A DNA stretch of 64,000 nt from Azospirillum oryzae (GTDB lineage Bacteria > Pseudomonadota > Alphaproteobacteria > Azospirillales > Azospirillaceae). The position numbers and the translations under genes are program-made. The DNA is taken from contig NZ_FXAK01000010.1 of the NCBI RefSeq assembly GCF_900177515.1, positions 248,001 through 312,000 on the forward strand. Reading direction: 5' to 3'. This document shows, one piece after another, positions 41,740 to 49,157 of the stretch (within the stretch, counting starts at the first letter, position 1; each line of letters begins with the position of its first letter). The notes under the pieces were generated by a model. The model did not search any database and was not told the origin of the DNA. It worked only from the letters and a program-made list of their open reading frames with translations.

Positions 41740-43521
41740 ATGTGGTTCCCCGCTTTCCGATCCCGTTTGCCCGTTGCGGCGCTGGCGGCGCTCTGCGTCG
41801 GCTCGGCCCTCGGTTCGGCCTTCGTGCTGCCGGTGCCGGCGCTCGCCCAGAAGGCCACCTCCGCACCGGCCTCGGTCCGCTACGACATCGGCTACGACAT
41901 CTTCTATCCCGTCCGCGGCGAGAACGGGATGGTTGCCTCCGAACACCGGCTGGCGACCGAGATCGGCGTCGACATCCTCAAGCGCGGCGGCAATGCGATC
42001 GATGCGGCGGTGGCCGTCGGCTTCGCCCTGGCGGTGGTGCTGCCGAACGCCGGCAATGTCGGCGGCGGCGGCTTCATGGTCGTCCATGACGCCAGGAGCG
42101 GCAAGGACGTCGCCATCGACTTCCGCGAGATGGCCCCGGCCAAGGCCTTCCGCGACATGTATCTGGACCAGCAGGGCAAGGTGGTCCCCGACCGCTCGCT
42201 CTACACCCATCTGGCGGTCGGCATCCCCGGCACCGTCGCCGGGCTGGCCCATGCGCTGGAAAAATACGGCACGATGAAGCTGGCCGACGTGATGGCCCCG
42301 GCGATCAAGCTGGCGCGCGAGGGCTACACCGTCACGCCGCAGCTGGCCGGCCTGCTGGAGGTCGAGCGCGACCATCTGGCTGCGTGGGACGCCACCAAAG
42401 CGATCTTCTTCAAGGACGGCCGGCCGCTGACCGCCGGCGAGACGTTGGCCAACCCCGATCTCGCCAACTCGCTGGAGATGATCGCCCAGCAGGGGGCGAA
42501 GGCCTTCTATGAAGGGGCCATCGCCGAGAAGATCGCGGCGGAGATGGCCCAGCATGGCGGCTACATCACCAAGGAGGACCTGAAGGCCTACAAGGTGGTG
42601 GAGCGCGAGCCGGTCAGCGGAAGCTACCGCGGCTATACGGTCAAGTCGATGCCGCCGCCCAGCTCCGGCGGGACGCACATCATCCAGATGCTGAACATCC
42701 TGGAACGCTGGCCGCTGAAGGATTACGGCCCCGACAGCGCCAAGGCGATCCACCTGATGGCGGAGGCGATGAAGCTCGCCTATGCCGACCGCTCCGAATA
42801 TCTGGGCGACCCCGACTTCACCAAGGTGCCGGTGAAGGGCCTGACCTCGCGCAAATACGCCGACGAGCTGGCGGCGAAGATCGATCCGGAGAAGGCGACC
42901 CCGGCCAGCAGCATCAAGCCCGGCAAGCCGGCCCCCTACGAGAGCGACCAGACCACCCATTTCTCGGTGGCGGACAGCCAGGGCAACGTGGTCAGCACCA
43001 CCTACACGCTGAACCTCAATTTCGGCAGCGGCATCGTCGCCGCGGGCACCGGCATCCTGCTGAACAACGAGATGGACGACTTCTCGGCCAAGCCGGGCGT
43101 GCCCAACGCCTTCGGCCTGATCGGCGGCGACGCCAACGCCGTCCAGCCCTTCAAGCGGCCGCTCAGCTCCATGTCGCCGACCATCGTGCTGAAGGATGGC
43201 AAGCCCTGGCTGGTCACCGGCAGCCCGGGCGGCAGCCGCATCATCACCACCACCATGGAGACGGTGATCGACCACATCGACTTCAACATGAACCCGGCCG
43301 AGGCCGCCGCCCTGCCGCGCGTCCATCACCAGTGGACCCCCGACGAGCTGCGGGTGGAGAAGGGGCTCAGCCCGGACACCGTGCGGCTGCTGGAGCAGAT
43401 GGGCCACAAGGTGGCGGTGAAGCCGACGATGGGCCGCACCCAGACCATCCAGCTGCGCGACGACGGGCTGTACGGCTATTCCGACCCGCGCAACCCCGAC
43501 GGCATGACGATCGGTTACTGA
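41740..43521 (+). CDS. ggt: Gamma-glutamyltransferase
   Basis: 593 residues with a signal peptide (hydrophobic stretch LPVAALAALCVGSALG, cleavage near VPALAQ), so periplasmic. The enzyme hydrolyses or transfers the gamma-glutamyl group of glutathione. The precursor cleaves itself before Thr405 in DQTTHFSVAD, which becomes the catalytic N-terminal Thr of the small subunit. Other landmarks are GGNAIDAAVAVGFALAVVLP, NVGGGGFMVVHD, PPPSSGGTHIIQMLN, and the oxyanion GSPGGSRIITT. CTCAGGAG lies 9 bases before the ATG. It is flanked by hairpins on both sides and looks monocistronic. Confidence 0.95.
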   Translation: MWFPAFRSRLPVAALAALCVGSALGSAFVLPVPALAQKATSAPASVRYDIGYDIFYPVRGENGMVASEHRLATEIGVDILKRGGNAIDAAVAVGFALAVVLPNAGNVGGGGFMVVHDARSGKDVAIDFREMAPAKAFRDMYLDQQGKVVPDRSLYTHLAVGIPGTVAGLAHALEKYGTMKLADVMAPAIKLAREGYTVTPQLAGLLEVERDHLAAWDATKAIFFKDGRPLTAGETLANPDLANSLEMIAQQGAKAFYEGAIAEKIAAEMAQHGGYITKEDLKAYKVVEREPVSGSYRGYTVKSMPPPSSGGTHIIQMLNILERWPLKDYGPDSAKAIHLMAEAMKLAYADRSEYLGDPDFTKVPVKGLTSRKYADELAAKIDPEKATPASSIKPGKPAPYESDQTTHFSVADSQGNVVSTTYTLNLNFGSGIVAAGTGILLNNEMDDFSAKPGVPNAFGLIGGDANAVQPFKRPLSSMSPTIVLKDGKPWLVTGSPGGSRIITTTMETVIDHIDFNMNPAEAAALPRVHHQWTPDELRVEKGLSPDTVRLLEQMGHKVAVKPTMGRTQTIQLRDDGLYGYSDPRNPDGMTIGY

Positions 43522-43552
43522 GGACGGCCACCGAGGGAGGGCAGGCACGAGG

Positions 43553-43573
43553 CGCCCGGCTGACGGCCGGGCG
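43553..43573 (+). terminator. Hairpin after ggt
   Basis: CGCCCGGC (43553-43560), loop TGACG, GCCGGGCG (43566-43573), 31 bases beyond the ggt stop. A perfect 8-bp GC-rich stem without a T-run. Confidence 0.55.
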
Positions 43574-43745
43574 TCACAATTCCCGTAGGCGAAGAAAAAA
43601 CGGCACTCCTTGGCAACCTGCGATCCGCCTTGCCGGACGGCACGCGGCTGCGATACGCCATGCCTGTTCGGATAAGGCAACGGAACAGTTGGCTTAAGGC
43701 GGGCCGGTCGGTTAGCCTTTGCAGGAGTAAACCGGAGCATTTGCC

Positions 43746-44141
43746 GTGGACAAGGCCTTGGTCGAGAAGAACCGCGAGTGGACCTATCAGCGTGAAGGAA
43801 AGCAGCCCGTCACCATCCGGGTTGCCGATTTCGAGCGCGAGGGGAAGCGCATCGTCGCTTTCCTGGAACAGACCGACATCGCCAAGGCGGCCGGGTCGCC
43901 CCAGCCCGCCGTGAATGACTGGCCCCGCATCGCCGAGGCCTATGCGCAGGAACAGGGCGTGTCGCTGAGCGACATCTATTGGTACGAGCTGCACCCGCGC
44001 CGCTTCGCCAATGGCCGGCCCAATGTGTCGGAATACCGCCCCGGCATGGCCGAATGGCGCTTCGAGACCAGCATCCCGCTCGCCCGCGCCATCGTGGAGC
44101 AGCTGGGCTTCGATCCCGACAACCTGCCGCTCGACATCTGA
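43746..44141 (+). CDS. Hypothetical cytoplasmic protein (131 residues)
   Basis: Starts at GTG 43746, with CCGGAG about 9 bases upstream. The protein is charged and soluble: WTYQREGKQPVTIRVADFER, EGKRIVAFLEQTDIAKAAGS, VSLSDIYWYELHPRRFANGR and RAIVEQLGFDPDNLPLDI. The central part has the look of a helical domain with aromatic residues conserved around IYWYELHP. No signal peptide, membrane segment or metal motif is present. I cannot place it in a family. It lies 224 bases after ggt behind a hairpin, so it is separately transcribed. Confidence 0.65.
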   Translation: MDKALVEKNREWTYQREGKQPVTIRVADFEREGKRIVAFLEQTDIAKAAGSPQPAVNDWPRIAEAYAQEQGVSLSDIYWYELHPRRFANGRPNVSEYRPGMAEWRFETSIPLARAIVEQLGFDPDNLPLDI

Positions 44142-44285
44142 TCGCCCTGCATGGCGCCCTGCCATACCGTCCTCTATGGGCACCCGCGCGCGCAGCCCCT
44201 GTGATGCGCCGCGGGACCGGTGTATGATGCCTGCCGGAGCCATGCGATCGGCGGGATAGTGACCTCGCGTCGTGGCGGGAGACGG

Positions 44286-44714
44286 ATGATGAAGACGGTG
44301 CGGGGGGCGGTCGCCCTGGGTGCTGTGATGCTGGCGGCCGTGGCCGCCGCCGCAGTGATGTCGGTTCCGGGAACGGCGCAGGCGCGCACGTCGGTGTCGG
44401 TCGGCATCGGCATCGGGCCGGTTTTCCCCGGCTACGGCTATTACCGCCCCTACCATTATTATGCCCCGCCGCCGCCGGTGGTGCAGTATTACGCGCCGCC
44501 GCCGGTCGTCTATGCGCCCCCGCCGCCGGTGGTTCAATATTATCAGCCGCCGCCGGCCGCGGTCGGCGTCGATCCGGCCGGCCCGGTCTATTATTCGCGC
44601 AACGGCCAGCAATGCCGCGAATACCAGAGCCGCGCCATGGTCGGCGGCCGGTCGCAGCCGGTCTACGGCACCGCGTGTCTCCAGCCCGACGGCACCTGGC
44701 GCATCGTCAACTGA
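44286..44714 (+). CDS. Secreted Tyr/Pro-repeat protein, surface-antigen-like C-terminus
   Basis: 142 residues from ATG 44286 (GGGAG 6 bases upstream). A signal peptide (LGAVMLAAVAAAAVMSVPGT, cleavage near AQA) is followed by a Tyr/Pro-rich stretch made of YYAPPPPVVQ and YAPPPPVVQYYQPPP-like repeats. The last 45 residues (QCREYQSRAMVGGRSQPVYG, TACLQPDGTWRIVN) match the C-terminal pattern of the 17-kDa surface antigen/RT0821-type family. It is probably an envelope protein. The repeat would be an extended linker. The DNA repeats GCGCCGCCGCCGGTGGT units. Confidence 0.75.
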   Translation: MMKTVRGAVALGAVMLAAVAAAAVMSVPGTAQARTSVSVGIGIGPVFPGYGYYRPYHYYAPPPPVVQYYAPPPVVYAPPPPVVQYYQPPPAAVGVDPAGPVYYSRNGQQCREYQSRAMVGGRSQPVYGTACLQPDGTWRIVN

Positions 44715-44728
44715 CGGCGCGCCGCCTG

Positions 44729-44745
44729 CCCCGGTCCTGCCGGGG
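44729..44745. terminator. Hairpin between convergent genes
   Basis: CCCCGG (44729-44734), loop TCCTG, CCGGGG (44740-44745), between the stop codons of the surface-antigen-like gene and the HD-GYP regulator. No T-run on either side. Confidence 0.45.
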
Positions 44746-44747
44746 GC

Positions 44748-45809
44748 TCACGCCTCTTCGGGGATGAGCGCCGGCAGTTCGTCGGCGTTTTCGTGATGAA
44801 TCCGGCAGACCTCGTCCCAGCGCGACAGGAAGGCGTCGAGCAGGGACGGGTCGAAATGCAGGCCGCGGTTCTGGACCATGTAGGCGCGCGCCTCGTCCAG
44901 CGTCCATGACCGCTTGTAGGGGCGGGTGGAGGTCAGGGCGTCGAACACGTCGGCGATGGCGACGATGCGGCCGGACAGCGGGATCCCGGTCCCGGCCACG
45001 CCGTTGGGATAGCCGCTGCCGTCGAATTTCTCGTGATGGCCGAGCGCGATTTCCGCCGCCAGCCGCAGGAGCGGGATGTCGCTGTTGGCCAGGATGCGGT
45101 GGCCGATGGCGGCATGCTGGCGCATCACCGTCATCTCTTCCGGGGTCAGACGCCCCGGCTTCAGCAGGATCATGTCGGGAATGCCGATCTTGCCGATGTC
45201 GTGCATCGGCGCCGCCTTCATCAGCTCCTGGGCATAGGCGGCGCCGCAGCCGGCCGCTTCGGCGATCAGCTGCGAATAGAGCGCCATCCGCTCGATATGG
45301 GCGCCGGTTTCGGGATCGCGGTATTCGGAGGCGCGCGACAGGCGGTTGACCAGTTCCTCCCCCTGGCGCTGGAGGGCGGCGGTCACCCGCTCCACCTCGT
45401 TGGCCAGCAGGGCGGCGCGGTCGCGCAGCAGGGCGCGGCTCTGGCGCAGGGCCAGCAGGTTGCGCAGCCGCGCCTGCACCTCCGGAACGACGACCGGCTT
45501 GGTCAGGAAATCGTTGCAGCCCTCGTCCAGCGCCCGCACGCGGATGTCGACCGCCGTGTTGGCGGTGACCATCACCACCGGGACGGTATCCAGCCGCGCA
45601 TCGTCACGGATGTGGCGCAGCAGCTCCATGCCGTCCATGTCCGGCATCATCTGGTCCAGAAGGATCAGGTCGGGCTCGTTCCCGCGCAGCCACTCGACGG
45701 CGTCGAGCGGGCTTTCCATCGTGACCGGCTCGACATCGTCCAGCCGGCGGACGATGGCGGCCATGATGAACAGGTTGGTGCGGTCGTCGTCGACGATGAG
45801 GATGTTCAT
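44748..45809 (-). CDS. HD-GYP response regulator (putative c-di-GMP phosphodiesterase)
   Basis: 353 residues. An N-terminal receiver (MNILIVDDDRTNLFIMAAIV, phospho-Asp in LILLDQMMPDMDGMEL, Lys in DFLTKPVVVP) is joined through a coiled coil to an HD-GYP domain. Motifs are intact: ASEYRDPETGAHIERMA, MHDIGKIGIPDMILLKPG, and HHEKFDGSGYPNGVAGTGIP, so c-di-GMP hydrolysis is expected. The ATG at 45809 overlaps the TGA of the upstream lone receiver gene as ATGA, giving coupling. This family (RpfG-like architecture) converts a phosphorelay signal into a lower c-di-GMP level. Confidence 0.93.
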   Translation of the reverse strand: MNILIVDDDRTNLFIMAAIVRRLDDVEPVTMESPLDAVEWLRGNEPDLILLDQMMPDMDGMELLRHIRDDARLDTVPVVMVTANTAVDIRVRALDEGCNDFLTKPVVVPEVQARLRNLLALRQSRALLRDRAALLANEVERVTAALQRQGEELVNRLSRASEYRDPETGAHIERMALYSQLIAEAAGCGAAYAQELMKAAPMHDIGKIGIPDMILLKPGRLTPEEMTVMRQHAAIGHRILANSDIPLLRLAAEIALGHHEKFDGSGYPNGVAGTGIPLSGRIVAIADVFDALTSTRPYKRSWTLDEARAYMVQNRGLHFDPSLLDAFLSRWDEVCRIHHENADELPALIPEEA

Positions 45810-46276
45810 CCTGCGGCCCCCGCCTCTTGTTCGGCGGCTCTGCGGGCGGCGATCAGCCGGCCGGCTTCGGCGAGCAGGGCCTTCAGGTCGACCGGCTTTT
45901 CGAAGGCCGCCTCGGCGCCCAGCAGCCGGGCCATGCCCGGCAGTTCCATCCGCAGGCGCAGGCTGCCGCCGGTCACCGCGATCAGGGGCGGACGCGATTT
46001 CTGCTCCTTCAGCCGCAGGATCACCTCGTACCCGTCGGCCTCCGGCATGATGATGTCGGTCACCACCAGATCGACCGTGTGGCCGGCCATGATGGCCAGC
46101 GCGGCATTGCCGTTCTCCGCCTCCAGCACGGCGTAGCCGGCGCGGTGGAAGGCGGTGCGCACCATCTCGCGGAAATCGGGATCGTCGTCGACCAGCAGGA
46201 CGGCACCGGCGGGGGCGGCGGGGGGAGCGGATTTGGGAGCGGATTTGGGCCGCAACTCGTAAAGGGTCATGTCCAT
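45806..46276 (-). CDS. Single-domain response regulator
   Basis: 156 residues: about 40 N-terminal residues rich in Lys/Pro/Ala (RPKSAPKSAPPAAPAGA), then a receiver domain (VLLVDDDPDFREMVRTAFHR, Asp in LVVTDIIMPEADGYEV, Thr in LIAVTGG, Lys in AAFEKPVDLKAL). No output domain follows. The next gene, an HD-GYP regulator, is translationally coupled. It probably shuttles phosphate in a relay or tunes the same kinase. An ATG two codons downstream at 46270 is an alternative start. Confidence 0.88.
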   Translation of the reverse strand: MDMTLYELRPKSAPKSAPPAAPAGAVLLVDDDPDFREMVRTAFHRAGYAVLEAENGNAALAIMAGHTVDLVVTDIIMPEADGYEVILRLKEQKSRPPLIAVTGGSLRLRMELPGMARLLGAEAAFEKPVDLKALLAEAGRLIAARRAAEQEAGAAG

Positions 46277-46378
46277 GGTCGCCGCTTCCGTCTTCCGCCA
46301 TACATCGGTGGGTTGCACCGGATGGAATTTGCTAAGCCACAGCATAGACGTCTACCGATGCGCGCACCCGCTGTGTCT

Positions 46379-46411
46379 GGGATAGCGGGGGCGGGAAATG
46401 GGATAGCGGGG
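46379..46411. promoter_or_regulatory. Two 12-base direct repeats between divergent regulator genes
   Basis: GGGATAGCGGGG occurs at 46379-46390 and 46400-46411, spaced 21 bases start to start (two helical turns). The second copy also forms a dyad GGGATA...TATCCC with 46414-46419. The position, between the divergent lone-receiver and LuxR-type genes, suits a shared regulator site. Confidence 0.5.
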
Positions 46412-46573
46412 ATATTATCCCGCGCCCCGGAAAAGGCCGTGCAGGACGCTCCGGCGCAATTATGACTGACGTGAAATATGGCAAAGCCACGAAAACTTAA
46501 GATTTCGGACGGCATAACAGGGAATGTTGATACCTTGGGATGAGTGTTGGCCGAAGGTGGCGGAGGCTGGTTG

Positions 46574-47296
46574 ATGAAGATCTTGGTGGCGGACGACCAT
46601 CCCCTGTTCCGCGACGCGCTGGAGCTGTCGATCCGTCAGGCATGGCCGGATGCGGAGGTCGGCTGCATCGGGTCGTTATTGGAATTGCCTGTCCTGCCGA
46701 ACTCGGACGACGGCGCCCCCGTCACGGTCTTCCGGTACGACCTCATCGTTCTCGACTGGCGCATGCCGGGTGCGGAGGGAAGCGACCCGATCAGCGTGCT
46801 GCGCCGGTTGGGGGTTCAGGGGCCGGTCGCCGTGGTGACCGGGGCGGAGGATGCGCTGACCGCGCTGGAGGTTCTGCGCTGCGGTGCCGAGGCCTTCCTG
46901 CCGAAGACCACGCCGCGCCGCATCCTGGCCCAGGCCCTGCGTCTGGTGGCGGAGGGCGGCAGCTTCGTGCCGAAATGCGTGGCGCTCGACCTGATGCAGA
47001 TGACCGACCTGTCGCTCGACATCGACGAGGCGGAGGAGGAAGAGGGGCCGTCGCCGGAGGGGGAAGGGGCGACGTCGTCCCCCCTGACCGACCGGGAACG
47101 GCAGGTGCTGTCGATGCTCGCCACCGGTGCCACCAACAAGGAGATCGGGCGGCACCTGAGCCTTCAGGAGGTGACGGTCAAGCTGCACACCCGGCGCATC
47201 CTGCGCAAGCTGGGGGCGCGCAACCGCACCGACGCGGTACGCCGCGCCCAGCAGGCCGGCCTGCTGTCGCGCATCCTGAACGAAGCGTCGCCCTGA
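46574..47296 (+). CDS. LuxR/NarL-type response regulator
   Basis: 240 residues from ATG 46574, with GGAGG about 9 bases upstream. The receiver starts MKILVADDHPLFRDALELSI, with the phospho-Asp in LIVLDWRMPGAEG and the Lys in AFLPKTTP. An acidic linker (DEAEEEEGPSPEGEG) precedes the LuxR helix-turn-helix, LTDRERQVLSMLATGATNKE, with HLSLQEVTVKLHTRRILRKL as recognition region. It begins a plus-strand series leading into the kinase-like genes, with a 109-base gap. It may bind the 46379-46411 repeats, but there is no direct evidence. Confidence 0.9.
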   Translation: MKILVADDHPLFRDALELSIRQAWPDAEVGCIGSLLELPVLPNSDDGAPVTVFRYDLIVLDWRMPGAEGSDPISVLRRLGVQGPVAVVTGAEDALTALEVLRCGAEAFLPKTTPRRILAQALRLVAEGGSFVPKCVALDLMQMTDLSLDIDEAEEEEGPSPEGEGATSSPLTDRERQVLSMLATGATNKEIGRHLSLQEVTVKLHTRRILRKLGARNRTDAVRRAQQAGLLSRILNEASP

Positions 47297-47405
47297 TCCC
47301 CGTCCCCCTAACTCCGTCGCCCGGTCTCATCGGATAGATAGGTGCATGGTCGCATGGGGAACCGCATAGGGGTGGTCCCAGCAGCATGATCCCGCCCTTT
47401 CTGGT

Positions 47406-49157
47406 ATGGTCACCCCGTTCTCGCTCCCCTGGCCCGGCAGTCCGCCTTCGTGCGGCGCCGCCGGGGCGGGCGCAACCGCAAGACCGCTGCAACCCGAGTC
47501 GCTGCAACCCGAGCCGCTGATGAGCCCATCCGACCATTCCCTGTCCGGGCCGCGCGCGGGCCGAACCGTTCCTGCCGGCGCTTTCGGCAGCGGCGTGGCG
47601 GTGCCCGTGATCGCCGCGCTGGCCGGGGCGGCGGTGCTTCTGCTGTCCGTGCTGGATCCCGTGCGCGAGGCGTTTCCCTGGCTGCTTCCCCTGATGGCGG
47701 CCGGCAGCGGTGCGGCGGGCGGGCTGGCGCTTCTGTCGATCCGGAGCGCGCGCCGCCGTCCCGCCGGAGACGGCGGGCCGCAGGCCCATCCCGTACCGGT
47801 TCCCTCGGCGTCGCCCGACGGGCCGGCGGTGGAAAGCTCCACCGCGATTGCGGCTCATGTCGCCACCCTTGAGGAGGCGCTGCGGCAGTGCGGCCGGCAG
47901 GCCGTCGAGCGGCTGCGCAGCCAGCAGATCGCGGCGATGGATGCCCGGGCCGACCTTGCCGGCGCCATCGTCCACGACATGAACAACACGCTGGGCGCGG
48001 TTGCCGGCTATGCCGACTTCCTCGTCTGCGACCTGCCGGAAGGCTCGCCGCAGGCCGACTATGCGGGCCGGGCCGTCGCCGCCGTCGACCGCGCCCGCTC
48101 CGGCCTCCGCCGGCTGGTGGCGGAAGCCAGGACGGAGCCGGTTCCACTGAAGCCCGAACGTGCCGCGACGGTCGTGGACGAGGCCGCGGCGCTTCTGCGC
48201 TCGGTGTCGGCGGCGCCGGGCAGCCTTTCCATCCGTCATGACGCCGCCACGCCCGACCCCATCTGCAACGCCGGCCTGCTGGCGCGGACGCTGGCCGGGC
48301 TGGCGGCGCAGATCCTCGCCGCCACCGGCAGGGGCGGCGATGCCCGGCTCTGCCTGCGCGCCTTCTTTCCGGCGGACGCCCACAAATCGGCCGGCGATCC
48401 GGATGCCGACGCCGCCGCGGCCGGCTGGACCGTCCGCCCGCTGCTGACGCCGCTGCCGGGTCCGCACGCCCTGTTCGAACTGCGGGTCGACGGCCCGCCG
48501 CTGGCGGACGAGGTGCTGGCGGGGCTGGCCGATCCCCTGCTGGCCGCCCGCGCCTGCTACCGCCGGGGCCAGACGGCCGGGACGGAAGACGCCCATTGGC
48601 CGGCGGCCTTGCAGACGGCGCGGCGCCACGACGGCGGCCTCAGCCTGCTGACCCACCCGGCGGAAGGCACGGCGGTGCGGCTCCACATCCCCGCCGCATC
48701 GCCGGCACCATCCCTGTCCCCGGCCCCGGCGCGGCACCATGTCGCCCCGGCATACAAGATCCTGGTGGTGGATGGCGATCCGGCGTCCGGCGACCGCTTC
48801 CAGGCCGGGCTGGAGCGGCAGGGGTTCGAGGTTTCGGTCTGCGAGGATCTCCGCGAAGCGCTGGAGGTCGTCACCGACGAGCCGGGCTTCTTCGACGCGG
48901 TGGTGATCGGGCCGGGGCTGAGCGCGCTTCCGGCCGGCCAGGCGCTGGTTGGCCGCCTGAAGGCGCTGCGGGCGGACCTGCCCTGCGTCCTCTATGCCGC
49001 TTCGGGACCCGCCTCCGGGGGGCCGGGAGCCGAGGCCGGCGGTCCGGCCGACCTGCTGCTGCCGCTGCCGGTCGATCTGCCGCGGTTGGCGCGCGGGGTG
49101 GCGGCGCTCGCCGCGGGCGGTCCGCGGTACGCGGACGATGAGGGAGAGCGGCGCTGA
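47406..49157 (+). CDS. Degenerate hybrid-kinase-like membrane protein
   Basis: 583 residues; the start is uncertain (ATG 47406 or 47520, neither with a ribosome site). Two hydrophobic segments (GVAVPVIAALAGAAVLLLSV, WLLPLMAAGSGAAGGLALLS) precede a HisKA-like region with His190 in AIVHDMNNTLGAVAGYADFL. The ATPase region lacks the N-box Asn-rich and DxGxG motifs; only a GTAVRLHIP-like end remains. The receiver-like C-terminus begins YKILVVDGDPASGDRFQAGL, but the phospho-acceptor Asp is missing (AVVIGPGLS). So it is probably a pseudokinase or adaptor. Its TGA overlaps the next kinase's ATG by one base, giving coupling. Confidence 0.8.
   Translation: MVTPFSLPWPGSPPSCGAAGAGATARPLQPESLQPEPLMSPSDHSLSGPRAGRTVPAGAFGSGVAVPVIAALAGAAVLLLSVLDPVREAFPWLLPLMAAGSGAAGGLALLSIRSARRRPAGDGGPQAHPVPVPSASPDGPAVESSTAIAAHVATLEEALRQCGRQAVERLRSQQIAAMDARADLAGAIVHDMNNTLGAVAGYADFLVCDLPEGSPQADYAGRAVAAVDRARSGLRRLVAEARTEPVPLKPERAATVVDEAAALLRSVSAAPGSLSIRHDAATPDPICNAGLLARTLAGLAAQILAATGRGGDARLCLRAFFPADAHKSAGDPDADAAAAGWTVRPLLTPLPGPHALFELRVDGPPLADEVLAGLADPLLAARACYRRGQTAGTEDAHWPAALQTARRHDGGLSLLTHPAEGTAVRLHIPAASPAPSLSPAPARHHVAPAYKILVVDGDPASGDRFQAGLERQGFEVSVCEDLREALEVVTDEPGFFDAVVIGPGLSALPAGQALVGRLKALRADLPCVLYAASGPASGGPGAEAGGPADLLLPLPVDLPRLARGVAALAAGGPRYADDEGERR

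Noticed and set aside
41008..43740. A 910-codon open frame on the minus strand opposite ggt
   Set aside because: Antisense shadow of gamma-glutamyltransferase and neighbours; no ribosome site or recognisable motif.
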